Positions 35,750 through 45,446 of a stretch of 64,000 bases of DNA are shown one piece after another. The translations under genes were made by a program, and so were the position numbers. Origin of the DNA: Leeuwenhoekiella marinoflava DSM 3653. Its GTDB lineage: Bacteria > Bacteroidota > Bacteroidia > Flavobacteriales > Flavobacteriaceae. A model generated the notes under the pieces. The model saw only the letters and a program-made list of their open reading frames with translations. It did not search any database and was not told the DNA's origin. The DNA is taken from the NCBI RefSeq assembly GCF_900129005.1, contig NZ_FQUN01000010.1:1-64000 (forward strand). Reading direction: 5' to 3'. Position 1 is the stretch's first letter, and each line of letters begins with the position of its first letter.

Positions 35750-37303
35750 TTGAAAAATCTACTAAAAACCGGACTTCTATTCCTTGCTATCTTTGCTGCT
35801 ACGCTTTTTATGAGTGCGTGCCGGGAAGATTTTGAACCCACACGCAGTGAAGGGAACCTGAGTTTTTCTAAAGACACGGTTTTTTTAGATACGGTTTTTT
35901 CAAATATTGGGAGCAGCACTTATACTTTAAAGGTTTACAACAATTCAACTAATCTTATCTCGATACCTTATGTTGGTTTATCGCAAGGCGAAAACTCCAA
36001 GTACAGGCTTAATGTTGACGGCCTGGCCGGGAAGGTTTTTGAAAACATAGAAATTCTATCTAAAGACAGTATTTATATTTTTATAGAAACTACTGTAGAT
36101 GCAGCCATTCAAACCGAAAACAGCTTTGTCTACACAGATCAGATACGGTTTGACTCAGGTTCTAACCTGCAAACTGTAGAACTCGTAACCCTCGTTCAAG
36201 ATGCAATTTTTCTATATCCAGATCGAAATGCGGCAGGCATTAAAGAAACCTTAGCAACTGGTGTTGACCAAACCGGAGCTCCCATAACGGTTGAAGGTTT
36301 TCTGCTAGAAGATGATCAATTGAATTTTACCAACCAAAAACCCTATGTGATTTACGGCTATGCCGGAATACCTTCGGGAAAAACACTGCAAATTGATGCC
36401 GGGGCTCGGTTACATTTTCATGAAAACAGCGGACTCATTTTTGCTAATGGATCACGTTTAGAAGCAACTGGTACGTTGAGTGAAAATCTAGAATTACTTG
36501 AAAATGAAATCATTTTTGAAGGTGACCGCTTAGAACCGGAATACAGCGAAATCCCCGGTCAATGGGGAACGCTTTGGTTTACTCCCGGCAGTACAGCTTC
36601 ATTAGATTACGTCACCATAAAAAATAACAATATTGGTATTCTCGTTGATGGCAATACCGGAAGTAAGAATCCGGATTTTAATATAAATAATACGCAGATT
36701 TATAATTCGTCAAATGTTGGATTATACGGTTTAACCGCATCCATTCTTGGGAAGAATGTAGTTATTGGCAATTCAGGTATTTCCAATTTATGGTTGCGAT
36801 TGGGAGGCAACTATAAGTTTACTCACAGTACATTTGCTAATTACTGGTCTCAAAGTTTCAGAAGTACAGCTGCAGTACAACTCGATAATTATTTAGAAAC
36901 CGACTCAGAATTATTAATTGCTACATTAGAGCGGGCTACATTTAGCAACTGTATTATCTATGGAAATCAATCTCAGGAAATCAGTTTAAAAGCTATAGCA
37001 ACCGCTGATTTTAATTTCAGCTTTTCACATTCCTTAATCAAATTTGATGATCCTTTTGATGAATTTGCTGATGAAGCCAATTACGATTTCAATAATGAGA
37101 GTATTTATTTAAATATGCTATTCAGCGAGAATCCTGATTTTAGAAATTCAGCTATAAACGACTATAGAATTGGTGATGATTCCGCTGCAAAAAATCTAGG
37201 TGATCCCAGCACAGCCCTTAAAGTTCCTTTAGATATTTTAGGAGAATCCAGATTAAATCGGGCAGACTCAGGTGCCTATCAAGCAACACTTTTTGAAGAT
37301 TAG
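35750..37303 (+). CDS. Beta-helix-type lipoprotein of unknown function
   Basis: A 517-residue lipoprotein (MSAC, Cys24). It starts at TTG 35750, 4 bases after the previous stop; the next ATG lies inside the signal peptide, so TTG is favoured. An N-terminal domain with SFSKDTVFLDTVFSNIGSST and TYTLKVYNNS is followed by right-handed beta-helix-like repeats (YVTIKNNNIGILVDGN, NNTQIYNSSNVGLYG). The C-terminus has LGDPSTALKVPLDILGESR, a tail common to surface beta-helix proteins. No catalytic residues were recognised. Confidence 0.75.
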   Translation: MKNLLKTGLLFLAIFAATLFMSACREDFEPTRSEGNLSFSKDTVFLDTVFSNIGSSTYTLKVYNNSTNLISIPYVGLSQGENSKYRLNVDGLAGKVFENIEILSKDSIYIFIETTVDAAIQTENSFVYTDQIRFDSGSNLQTVELVTLVQDAIFLYPDRNAAGIKETLATGVDQTGAPITVEGFLLEDDQLNFTNQKPYVIYGYAGIPSGKTLQIDAGARLHFHENSGLIFANGSRLEATGTLSENLELLENEIIFEGDRLEPEYSEIPGQWGTLWFTPGSTASLDYVTIKNNNIGILVDGNTGSKNPDFNINNTQIYNSSNVGLYGLTASILGKNVVIGNSGISNLWLRLGGNYKFTHSTFANYWSQSFRSTAAVQLDNYLETDSELLIATLERATFSNCIIYGNQSQEISLKAIATADFNFSFSHSLIKFDDPFDEFADEANYDFNNESIYLNMLFSENPDFRNSAINDYRIGDDSAAKNLGDPSTALKVPLDILGESRLNRADSGAYQATLFED

Positions 37304-37306
37304 ACT

Positions 37307-39808
37307 ATGAACATAAAATTATCTAAACTACTTTCTCTACTTCTACTCTTCTTGCTTGGTATAAATTCTACTTACGCTCAAGCTCCAATATTAGAAGCTG
37401 ATGCAGATCAAATTTATTGTCCGTTATCAAGTATTACTATAGCCCCTGATTTTGACCTTCAAAACCCCGGAGGATCTCCTATAGATGCACTTTATATACA
37501 GATTTCTTCTGGTTACGAAAGAGGAACAGATTTTTTAGAAATTATCAACTTGCCCAACCTTACTCAATCTTTTAATCCTAGTAATGCAAAGCTTACACTC
37601 AACTTTTCTAATACCGTCACCACTTCCGAAATCATTGCTGCGGTCAGAGCTGTTACTTTTAGAAGTTCACGAGCAAACATAAGTGGTAGACGTGTATTTT
37701 CAATAACCATAGGTCAGGCAAATTATTTGGCCTCTACAGACCATTATTATGAGTATGTCCCCGATAATTTAATTACTTGGCAAGCTGCTAAAACTGAAGC
37801 TGAGGGAAGAACCTACTATGGTTTACAAGGATATTTAGCGACATTAACTTCTCTAGAAGAAGCTGTTTTATGTGGAGAACAAACCCAAGGCGCCGGATGG
37901 ATCGGTGGTACAGACGAAGCACAGGAAGGAGTTTGGGAATGGGTTACCGGCCCCGAAGGTCTTGCGGGAGGTGTTGAGTTTTGGCGAGATGGTCCAAATG
38001 GTAGCACAACACTGTTTGCCTATTGGAATAGCGGTGAACCCAACAATGTAAATGGCGGTGAAAACTATGCTCATATTACTGCTCCGGGTATTGGTATTCC
38101 CGGCTCCTGGAATGATCTCAGAACAACCGGGGAGACTAACGTAGACTTTCAGCCTAAAGGCTATCTTGTAGAATACGGTGGGATGCCCGGTGATCCATCA
38201 CTAAAAATTGCTACCTCAACTAGTATCAGCATACCCACTACTACTGTGACAGGAGATACACGCTGTGGCTCAGGATCTGTAAACTTAAGTGCTACTACAA
38301 CAGATGGGATCTTGAATTGGTACGATGCTCCATCTGGTGGAAATCTGATTCATACAGGAACTAATTATAATCCAACAATTAATACAACTCAAAATTTTTA
38401 TGTAGCTGGCGAAGCTTTAGGTTGTAATACCGGTGGTCGTAAAACAGTTACCGCAACAATACTTGATGTAGTAGATGCAGCCGATACAATCACCATTACA
38501 AATTGTGATGAAGACGGAACTCCAGATGGCTTTACAGATTTTAATCTAAACAATAGCATTCCGTTTATTACCAATGATACTGGTGTTCAAGTTACTTTTT
38601 ATCAAACCCGATTTGACGCAGACACTAATTCTGGCACTAATGTAATTGCACCCGAGTCTTATAATAATCAAAATGGCAGCACAATCTATTCTTATACAGA
38701 AAATGCAAATGGCTGTTTTAAAGTTTCAATATTAAACCTTAAAGTTTCGACTACTTCCTTTCCTTCTAATTACGTCTATAATTTAACAGAATGTGATACA
38801 GACGGTGAAGTAGATGGTTTTCATAATTTTGATTTAACTGAAGCTACTGTTGCTATGCTTGGTCAATTTCCATCTGGGAGCAATTTAGAAGTATCTTATT
38901 ATAAAAATGAACAAGATGCCCTTCTTGCTAACAACGAAATTACATCTCAAAATTCGTATACCAATGAAATTGTAGATTCTCAGACTCTTTATGTTCGCGT
39001 AGAAAATACTTCATCAGGTTCTTGTTTTGGAATAGGACCGCACCTACAGTTAACTGTAGAACCCATACCGGTATTTGATGTTTTAAACGAAGGGAAATTT
39101 TGCAGTAATGCCAGCTCTTTTACACTTGAAACAATTAATGCTCGTGATTTGTATACTTATAATTGGACTGATGACACAGGTACCACAATAGGTAATACTC
39201 CTTCTATTGTTGTAACCACTCCTGGTATATACACAGTTACAGCAGCAACTACATACGGTTGTGAGTCAGTGCCCAAAACAATTGAAGTTATTGCTTCTGA
39301 AGTTGCTACATTAGATATCAGTACTATTGAAGTTACAACCGAAAACGAAATCAATACTATTCGTATTACAGATCTCAACCAGCTGGGAATAGGTGATTAT
39401 GAGTTTGCTTTAGATGATGCCCTGGGACCCTATCAGGATGAAGCTGTTTTCAGGGATGTAGCTATAGGTTTTAGAATGCTCTACGTACGTGATAAAAATG
39501 GATGCGGCATAAGCAATATCGAAATTCCTGTATTGGGTTTTCCGAAATATTTCACTCCTAATAATGATGGTTATCACGATGAATGGGGAGCAGCAGGATT
39601 AGATAATTTTAATTTTACTGCAATCACCGTTTATATCTATAACCGCTACGGAAAACTACTTAAATCACTAGTTGGCTTCGATCAAAACTGGGATGGAACC
39701 GTAAGAGATAAAACCTTACCTTCTGATGAATATTGGTATACAGCTCTACTGACTGATTCTTCTGGTGAACTGAAAGAATACAAAGGACACTTCAGTTTAA
39801 AACGATAA
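37307..39808 (+). CDS. Surface protein with C-type lectin-like domain and T9SS type B sorting signal
   Basis: An 833-residue protein with a signal peptide ending at TYAQ24. Domains in order: a cadherin-like N-terminal region (30-135); a C-type lectin-like domain (about 145-290) with WQAAKTEAE, GWIGGTDEAQEGVWEWV, SGEPNNVNGGENYA and WNDL; an Ig-like CHU-type domain (about 310-380); two TxCDxDGxxDGFxxFDL repeats; an Ig/PKD-like domain; and a final 85-residue gliding-motility/T9SS type B sorting domain (FPKYFTPNNDGYHDEWG, YNRYGKLL, NWDG). It is exported by the type IX system and attached to or released from the surface, probably as an adhesin or glycan binder. Confidence 0.9.
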   Translation: MNIKLSKLLSLLLLFLLGINSTYAQAPILEADADQIYCPLSSITIAPDFDLQNPGGSPIDALYIQISSGYERGTDFLEIINLPNLTQSFNPSNAKLTLNFSNTVTTSEIIAAVRAVTFRSSRANISGRRVFSITIGQANYLASTDHYYEYVPDNLITWQAAKTEAEGRTYYGLQGYLATLTSLEEAVLCGEQTQGAGWIGGTDEAQEGVWEWVTGPEGLAGGVEFWRDGPNGSTTLFAYWNSGEPNNVNGGENYAHITAPGIGIPGSWNDLRTTGETNVDFQPKGYLVEYGGMPGDPSLKIATSTSISIPTTTVTGDTRCGSGSVNLSATTTDGILNWYDAPSGGNLIHTGTNYNPTINTTQNFYVAGEALGCNTGGRKTVTATILDVVDAADTITITNCDEDGTPDGFTDFNLNNSIPFITNDTGVQVTFYQTRFDADTNSGTNVIAPESYNNQNGSTIYSYTENANGCFKVSILNLKVSTTSFPSNYVYNLTECDTDGEVDGFHNFDLTEATVAMLGQFPSGSNLEVSYYKNEQDALLANNEITSQNSYTNEIVDSQTLYVRVENTSSGSCFGIGPHLQLTVEPIPVFDVLNEGKFCSNASSFTLETINARDLYTYNWTDDTGTTIGNTPSIVVTTPGIYTVTAATTYGCESVPKTIEVIASEVATLDISTIEVTTENEINTIRITDLNQLGIGDYEFALDDALGPYQDEAVFRDVAIGFRMLYVRDKNGCGISNIEIPVLGFPKYFTPNNDGYHDEWGAAGLDNFNFTAITVYIYNRYGKLLKSLVGFDQNWDGTVRDKTLPSDEYWYTALLTDSSGELKEYKGHFSLKR

Positions 39809-39811
39809 AAA

Positions 39812-40141
39812 ATGCCTCTCTTATTTACTTACGGAACACTTCAAGATATAGAAATTCAAAAAAAATTATTTGGCCGAAAACTCGACGGTGAAAAAGATAT
39901 CCTGAAAAAATACAAATTAGGAACCATCAAAATTCCTGAAAATCAGGAACAGACACAGACTTATTTTATTGCAATGCATACAGGAAATAAAAGTGATGAA
40001 ATTGAAGGAACTGTATATGAATTAAGAGACTTTGAATTGAACATTGCGGACGAATATGAAGGTTACTTTTATAAACGAAAACATGTTTTATTAGCATCTA
40101 ATAAAAAGGTTATTATTTACTGTAAACCAGATGATAAATAA
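39812..40141 (+). CDS. Gamma-glutamylcyclotransferase-like protein (AIG2/GGCT fold)
   Basis: A 109-residue cytosolic protein. FTYGTLQ (6-12) is the substrate-binding loop and the acidic ADEYEGYFYKRK carries the expected catalytic Glu. The family cyclises gamma-glutamylamines to 5-oxoproline. It starts 3 bases after the T9SS gene, so it is the last gene of an operon that also begins with a glutaminyl cyclase. Its physiological substrate is unknown. Confidence 0.85.
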   Translation: MPLLFTYGTLQDIEIQKKLFGRKLDGEKDILKKYKLGTIKIPENQEQTQTYFIAMHTGNKSDEIEGTVYELRDFELNIADEYEGYFYKRKHVLLASNKKVIIYCKPDDK

Positions 40142-40410
40142 CTTAGTTTAAAATGTTAATTATTTATTAAAATAAATAATTTATACACTATTGAGATTGC
40201 CTTATTTTTACTAAATTCTATTCTGTTGCTAATAAAAACCAATCATCAACAGCACATTACGGAATTCCTCATCAATTTCAACCTGTAAATCCTGCTATAC
40301 GTCTAGCTAAACAAGCAAATACAGATTAAATCCTTTTTTATCAGTTGAATAACACCGCATCTAGATTACTAAAAACGGCTTCAATATTTTAGCGTAAAAT
40401 CTAAAAGCCG
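40142..40410. other. Intergenic region with a hairpin and a short coding relic
   Basis: An AT-rich palindrome (ATTATTTATT/AATAAATAAT, 40160-40180) may end the upstream operon. A frame open from about 40195 to a TAA at 40327-40329 includes HYGIPHQFQPVNPAIRLAKQ and has normal codon use, but no start. It looks like the tail of a lost gene; the family was not recognised. Confidence 0.35.
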
Positions 40411-41724
40411 ATGAGAATAGTTTTTGTACTTATTTTAAGTTTTATTACCCAATTTACTGGCGCTCAAAAACTGAGTCACTTAGATGGTAATGTGACTATT
40501 TCTCTTGAAGATGAAACGATAGATGCAACTTACAAAATCACTCATCTTCCGATAGACACCCAAACGCTTTCATTCAGACTTAATGAATACATCAAAGTAG
40601 AATCAATTTCTCTTAACGGGGATCGAATCGCATCAAGCAAGGTCCCTCAAGACTGTAAAGATTGCCTGATTTATACCGTTTTGGTTGGTTGTGAAATTGA
40701 AATCAATCCACAATCAGAACTTACCATTGTTACCAAAGGTAAATTCAAAAAGTTTGAAGATTTAAAAGATGCTAAACGCTACAAAGGTCAATTAGTTTAT
40801 TCAAACGGAGTTTTAAGAGCAGGGAATACAGACAAATGGTATCCTGAAATTGTAAACAAGTCGAGTAATGTTTCAGATTATATGAACCCATTTATATACA
40901 CCTATTCTATAACAGCAAATTGTGATGAATGCGATAACATTTATATAGGTAAAGGCAAACCTCAACCCAGTGGTTCTGTTTTCACAAATGACAATGTAGC
41001 AGGAGATTTAGTACTACTAGCAGGAGATTTAAACTATCATACTGGTAAATATGCTAACTATATAAATGTTCCTGAAAAAGACATTCCGCAATTAGAAACT
41101 AAGTTTGCAAAAACTCGCGGATTTTTAGAAGAATTGACTCAGACATCAGATCACAATAAAGTAGTATATGCTCAGATAAGTTCTCCTGTTTATGGCAACG
41201 AAAGCACTTATAATACCATCATCAATACAGCTCAAAACGTAGATGCGAATAAAGTAGATTATGCTATTAAAGAGAGTGATGCCTATTATTATCTGGCCAG
41301 CAATTTCAAACCGGAAAATCAAGTAGACAGAATGCTTTTACAGTCATTAGCAAAATACGTAAAACTTAGGTACCTAAAAAAATACAGTCCTAATCAATAT
41401 AACTCACTCAACAGCTATCTTGCTAAAAATGCTGTAGCATCAACACCCACTTCTGGTCAAACGCGTTTGCAGGCATTGCTTATAACTCCTGAACAGTTTG
41501 TAGATCTAGAAAGTGCGATTGGTGAAGTTGAAATGTCTCGCTTTATCAGCAATATGTTTCAAAATCTAAAAGTAGGCAAACGCAGCCTACAATCATTTAC
41601 TGATAGCATGAATCAAATTACTGAGAGAACAGATTATATTAATCAGCTTGAAAAAACCTTAATTTATCAATTTGAAATGAGATCTATTATTCCTGAAAGC
41701 GAAGAGGTTATTACTGAATATTAA
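40411..41724 (+). CDS. Secreted protein of unknown function
   Basis: A 437-residue protein with a signal peptide ending near FTGAQ. The first 150 residues are beta-rich (VTISLEDETIDATYKIT) and resemble the N-terminal domain of M1-like peptidases, but no HExxH zinc motif is present. Two CxxC pairs occur (CKDC and CDEC) that might form disulphides or bind metal. The C-terminal half is helical and Gln/Asn-rich. It is a single gene with a terminator. No family was recognised. Confidence 0.6.
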   Translation: MRIVFVLILSFITQFTGAQKLSHLDGNVTISLEDETIDATYKITHLPIDTQTLSFRLNEYIKVESISLNGDRIASSKVPQDCKDCLIYTVLVGCEIEINPQSELTIVTKGKFKKFEDLKDAKRYKGQLVYSNGVLRAGNTDKWYPEIVNKSSNVSDYMNPFIYTYSITANCDECDNIYIGKGKPQPSGSVFTNDNVAGDLVLLAGDLNYHTGKYANYINVPEKDIPQLETKFAKTRGFLEELTQTSDHNKVVYAQISSPVYGNESTYNTIINTAQNVDANKVDYAIKESDAYYYLASNFKPENQVDRMLLQSLAKYVKLRYLKKYSPNQYNSLNSYLAKNAVASTPTSGQTRLQALLITPEQFVDLESAIGEVEMSRFISNMFQNLKVGKRSLQSFTDSMNQITERTDYINQLEKTLIYQFEMRSIIPESEEVITEY

Positions 41725-41758
41725 TCTTGAATTAACAACACGATAAACTTTTACTCTT

Positions 41759-41795
41759 AAGTCGCTATTTATATCTTAATAGCGGCTTTTTTTTT
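41759..41795 (+). terminator. Terminator after the secreted protein gene
   Basis: AAGTCGCTATT (41759-41769) pairs with AATAGCGGCTT (41778-41788, one G-U) and is followed by a run of T. Confidence 0.8.
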
Positions 41796-41864
41796 GCTCC
41801 ACTCCCCGCTTTAAAATCAACACTATCCTGTATATTCGTTTTTTAATTTCAAAAAAGCTGCATA

Positions 41865-42560
41865 TTGAATTCTCAAAAAACTAAAATACCCGTAAAAGCA
41901 CTCATTTTTGATATGGATGGGACGATGATAGACAATATGATGATTCACCACCGTGCCTGGCAAAAAAAGCTTCAAGAACTTGGGCTTGAAATGACACTGG
42001 AAGATGTTAAACGGGACATACACGGCGTAAACAACGAAATCATCAAAAGGCTTTTTGACGATCGTTTTACCGATAAAGAAGTAGCTCAGATCGCTTGGGA
42101 TAAAGAAGCCGCTTATCGCGAAATCTATGCTGATCAAATAAAATTGCTTCCGGGTTTACAAGAGTTTCTTGATACTGCAAAAGAACTGGGCATCCCCATG
42201 GGGATAGGTACTGCTGCGCCTAAAGAAAATGCAGAGTTTGCTATGGAGGCCTTAGAACTTCAACCGTATTTTAAAACGGTTGTACACTCAGATATGGTAG
42301 CGCGTGGAAAACCTGATCCACAAGTATTTAAGATGGTAGCAGATGACCTTAATATCAACCTTAAAGATTGTTTGATTTTTGAAGACAGTCCCACCGGTGC
42401 TCAGGCTGCTGCCAATGGAAATTCAAAATCAATCATACTTACTACTACGCATACTCAGGATGAATTTTCAAGCATAAACGGAATTCAAACCTTTATAAAA
42501 GACTACAAAACCCTCAGTCTGATTAAAGATGAAAATAGAAACTTTTATCTTCAGTTTTAA
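41865..42560 (+). CDS. HAD-superfamily phosphatase/phosphoglucomutase-like
   Basis: A 231-residue HAD subfamily IA enzyme. The nucleophile is in FDMDGTMIDN, the cap domain follows with HHRAWQKKLQELG, then GIGTAAPKENA (motif II), GKPDPQVFKM (Lys) and FEDSPTGAQAA (metal site). It resembles beta-phosphoglucomutase and sugar-phosphate phosphatases. TTG at 41865 is the only start that keeps the first strand with a short lead. The substrate is not predictable. It is a monocistronic gene. Confidence 0.82.
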   Translation: MNSQKTKIPVKALIFDMDGTMIDNMMIHHRAWQKKLQELGLEMTLEDVKRDIHGVNNEIIKRLFDDRFTDKEVAQIAWDKEAAYREIYADQIKLLPGLQEFLDTAKELGIPMGIGTAAPKENAEFAMEALELQPYFKTVVHSDMVARGKPDPQVFKMVADDLNINLKDCLIFEDSPTGAQAAANGNSKSIILTTTHTQDEFSSINGIQTFIKDYKTLSLIKDENRNFYLQF

Positions 42561-42753
42561 AATTTCAATATAAAAACCTTCACTAAAAAATTTTCAAGCA
42601 ATAGCCTTAGATTTTTTTTAAACACATTGACTTTAAATAAAAATGCATACCTTAAAATGAGATCTTTTTTGAATTTTAGGCAAGCCTTAGCGCGTTTTAA
42701 TCTCGATTATCCAGTAAAAGTGTATTTTTAGGGCTTTAAAAAAATAATCATTT

Positions 42754-43800
42754 ATGAAAAAAATAATGTTAATGACCGGAGTACTTGCAAGTATTCTTCT
42801 TGTAAAGTGCGGTCCTAAAATGAATGAATCTTCTAAGCGTTCTGGTAAAAGTGTAGATCTAACAAATGTTGATCCAATGCCTTTTGCTGAAAGTATTACA
42901 GCAGACGAGTTAAAAGAAATGCTGTATGTGTATGCTTCTGACGAATTTGAAGGTCGTAATACGGGTGAACCGGGACAGAAAAAAGCAGCAGAATATCTTA
43001 AAGATTTTTACGTAAGTCAGGATATCCCAGCAGCTTTAGACAGCACCTATTTTCAGACAGTACCAGAAAGCTTTTTTAGAGCAGGAAGTGGTATAAAAGC
43101 TTCTGAAAATGTTGTTGCCTATATTAAAGGGAGTACTAAGCCTGAAGAGTATATCGTTGTTTCGGCACATTTAGATCACGTAGGTGTTCGTGAAGATGGT
43201 GAGGTATTTAATGGCGCTGATGATGATGGTTCTGGCACTGTAGGTGTATTAGAGATTGCTGAAGCTTTCAATAAAGCTGTAGAAGCAGGTTACAGACCAC
43301 AACGCTCTATAGTTTTCTTACACGTAACGGGCGAGGAAAAAGGGTTGTACGGTTCGCGTTATTATGCTGAGAATCCTATTTTCCCTATCGCAAATACTGT
43401 AGCCGATTTAAATATTGATATGATTGGTCGTGTTGATGATGCACACGCAGATAATGAAAATTACATCTATTTAATAGGTTCTGATAAGTTGAGTACTGAG
43501 CTAGATAGCATTTCTACTGCTGTTAACAACACGTATATGAATATTGATTTGGATTATACTTATAATGATGAAAACGATCCTAATCGTTTTTATTACCGTT
43601 CTGACCATTACAACTTTGCTAAGCAAGGTGTACCTATCATCTTTTACTTTAATGGTGTGCATGCTGATTACCATAAAGTTTCTGATACTCCAGATAAAAT
43701 CAATTATCCTATGCTTGCAAAACGTGCACAACTTGTGTTTTTAACAGCTTGGGAATTAGCAAATCGCAAAGACCGAATTGTAGTTGATAAAACTTCGTAA
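42754..43800 (+). CDS. M28-family zinc metallopeptidase lipoprotein
   Basis: A 348-residue lipoprotein (LLVKC, Cys19). The M28 zinc ligands and catalytic acid are visible: SAHLDHVG (His, and Asp two residues on), NGADDDGSG (bridging Asp), GEEKGLYGSRYY (catalytic Glu and ligand Glu), NIDMIGR (Asp) and HADYHKVSDTPD (final His). It acts as an aminopeptidase in the periplasm. It is followed by a strong terminator. Confidence 0.92.
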   Translation: MKKIMLMTGVLASILLVKCGPKMNESSKRSGKSVDLTNVDPMPFAESITADELKEMLYVYASDEFEGRNTGEPGQKKAAEYLKDFYVSQDIPAALDSTYFQTVPESFFRAGSGIKASENVVAYIKGSTKPEEYIVVSAHLDHVGVREDGEVFNGADDDGSGTVGVLEIAEAFNKAVEAGYRPQRSIVFLHVTGEEKGLYGSRYYAENPIFPIANTVADLNIDMIGRVDDAHADNENYIYLIGSDKLSTELDSISTAVNNTYMNIDLDYTYNDENDPNRFYYRSDHYNFAKQGVPIIFYFNGVHADYHKVSDTPDKINYPMLAKRAQLVFLTAWELANRKDRIVVDKTS

Positions 43801-43845
43801 TACTTGGTAAAATGATTATCTCGATTATTGAGTAAAAATTTTAAA

Positions 43846-43877
43846 AGAGCCTCTTCTATTTGGAGGCTCTTTTTTTA
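43846..43877 (+). terminator. Terminator after the M28 peptidase gene
   Basis: AGAGCCTC (43846-43853) pairs with GAGGCTCT (43863-43870), followed by seven T. Confidence 0.85.
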
Positions 43878-43923
43878 TTTAAAACCTAATTTTATCACAA
43901 CAACCATTTCCTATTAACGAATT

Positions 43924-44529
43924 ATGAAACACTGGATTGATAAAATCTTACATTTTAAAAGCGAAAGCGTTACGCTTATTCCTTTAAAAGCAGAGCATAA
44001 AGACGGACTTCTAAAAGCAGCTTCAGATGGTAAACTCTGGGAATTGTGGTATACTTCTGTTCCTGATGCCAACTCAATAGACTCTTATATTGCTACTGCT
44101 TTAGACCAAAAAGAAAAGGGGCTAGAATATCCGTTCACCATAATAGATACACAAACTGAAGCGCTTATAGGTTGTACCCGTTTCTACAATTTACAACCCG
44201 AGCACAGACGGCTGGAAATAGGATATACCTGGTATGCCAAAAGTTATCAACGCACTGCTGCAAATACACAATGTAAGTATTTGCTTTTACAATACGCATT
44301 TGAAGAATTGAACTGTATCGCTGTACAAATCGTCACCAACTGGTTTAATATAAAATCTCGAGAAGCTATTGCGCGTCTTGGTGCAAAACAGGATGGTATT
44401 CTGCGCAATCATCGTCTTAATGCAGACGGAAGCTATCGCGATACTGTTGTTTTTTCTATTACAGAAAGTGAGTGGATTGGTGTAAAGAAATCATTAGATT
44501 ATAAATTGAACCTCTATAAAAACTTATAA
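43924..44529 (+). CDS. GNAT acetyltransferase, RimJ/RimL type
   Basis: A 201-residue cytosolic enzyme. SVTLIPLKAEHKDGLLKAA starts the fold; FTIIDTQTEALIGCTRFYN and HRRLEIGYTWYAKSYQRT hold the central strands, although the acetyl-CoA loop is RTAANTQC rather than the usual RGxG form. C-terminal NIKSREAIARLGAKQDGILRNHR is typical of RimJ/L-like N-acetyltransferases. It lies 2 bases before the DUF1697 gene. Confidence 0.85.
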   Translation: MKHWIDKILHFKSESVTLIPLKAEHKDGLLKAASDGKLWELWYTSVPDANSIDSYIATALDQKEKGLEYPFTIIDTQTEALIGCTRFYNLQPEHRRLEIGYTWYAKSYQRTAANTQCKYLLLQYAFEELNCIAVQIVTNWFNIKSREAIARLGAKQDGILRNHRLNADGSYRDTVVFSITESEWIGVKKSLDYKLNLYKNL

Positions 44530-44530
44530 T

Positions 44531-45064
44531 ATGCAACAGTATATTGCGCTCTTGCGCGGGATAAATGTAGGTGGACACCGAAAAGTACCGATGGCAACGC
44601 TACGCCAACTAATGAGTGATCTAAACTTTAAAGAGGTAAAAACCTACATACAAAGCGGGAACATCATTTTTCTATCTGATGAGAAACATACCGAAACACA
44701 ATTAGCTAAAATTATAAGTAATGCTATTTTAGAAGAATTTGGATTTGAGGTTCCTGCAGTTGTTAAAACTGCTGATGCTATAAAAAAGGCTGTTGAAGCA
44801 AATCCGTTTAGTGCTGAACCTATTGAAACCTTACATCTTACTTTTTTAAGTGAAATACCAAAACCGGAAGATGTTGCAGCTTTAGACCAAAACAGCTTTG
44901 CTCCTGATCAGTTTATAACAAGTACTTCTTATGCATACTTAAATATTCCCGGGAAATACCATAAAACTAAAATCTCAAATGCTTTCTTTGAGAAAAAACT
45001 AAACCTTAGCGCCACCACCCGCAACTGGAAGACCGTTTTGAAGTTGGTTGAATTAATAAAGTAA
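44531..45064 (+). CDS. DUF1697 family protein
   Basis: A 177-residue cytosolic protein. YIALLRGINVGGHRKVPMA and VKTYIQSGNIIF near the start and KTKISNAFFEKKL with ATTRNWKTVLKL near the end mark DUF1697. The function is unknown. It is probably cotranscribed with the GNAT gene. Confidence 0.88.
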   Translation: MQQYIALLRGINVGGHRKVPMATLRQLMSDLNFKEVKTYIQSGNIIFLSDEKHTETQLAKIISNAILEEFGFEVPAVVKTADAIKKAVEANPFSAEPIETLHLTFLSEIPKPEDVAALDQNSFAPDQFITSTSYAYLNIPGKYHKTKISNAFFEKKLNLSATTRNWKTVLKLVELIK

Positions 45065-45102
45065 TTCTTTATTCTTAGAGTCAACCTTTAAATACATAAA
45101 AT

Positions 45103-45246
45103 ATGAAGTATGAAGTTGGAAATGCCGGATATCCGTATTTATTTAGATATAGACCTGATACTAAATACACACTAGATGAAATTAAAAATAACATTGCACT
45201 GCGTTTTTTTATTCAGTTTTATAATATTCGTCATAATGATGTTTAA
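45103..45246 (+). pseudogene. 5' gene fragment, perhaps DUF2971-like
   Basis: Forty-seven codons starting MKYEVGNAGYPYLFRYRPDTK and continuing YTLDEIKNN, then unrelated sequence. The FRYRPxxxYTLDxIKNN pattern resembles the N-terminus of DUF2971 proteins. Similarity appears to end near 45205, where the 3' end of the opposite-strand fragment begins, so the gene was cut by a rearrangement. Confidence 0.3.
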
Positions 45247-45445
45247 ATTCAGATTGCATTAAGTCAGATGTTATACCACCAAATTGGATTTCAAATCCGT
45301 CGCTGTCCATTCCAATAAAATATGCTCCCCAACCTTTCAATTCGGTTTGCTTGTTGTCGAAAACTTTTAATTCGGGAATTATCATTGTATTGATAAACTT
45401 GTCTTCTGGAGAATCATCATTAATTCCAATTCCATTTTTAAGCAA
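45209..45445 (-). pseudogene. Truncated gene fragment, C-terminal part of unknown protein
   Basis: A 78-codon minus-strand frame ending YDEYYKTE. The only start is TTG, right after an in-frame TGA, and the frame meets group II intron sequence at about 45446. It therefore looks like the 3' piece of a gene into which, or next to which, the intron end was joined. No family was recognised (WGAYFIGMDSDGFEIQFGG is its most distinctive segment). Confidence 0.4.
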
Positions 45446-45446
45446 T

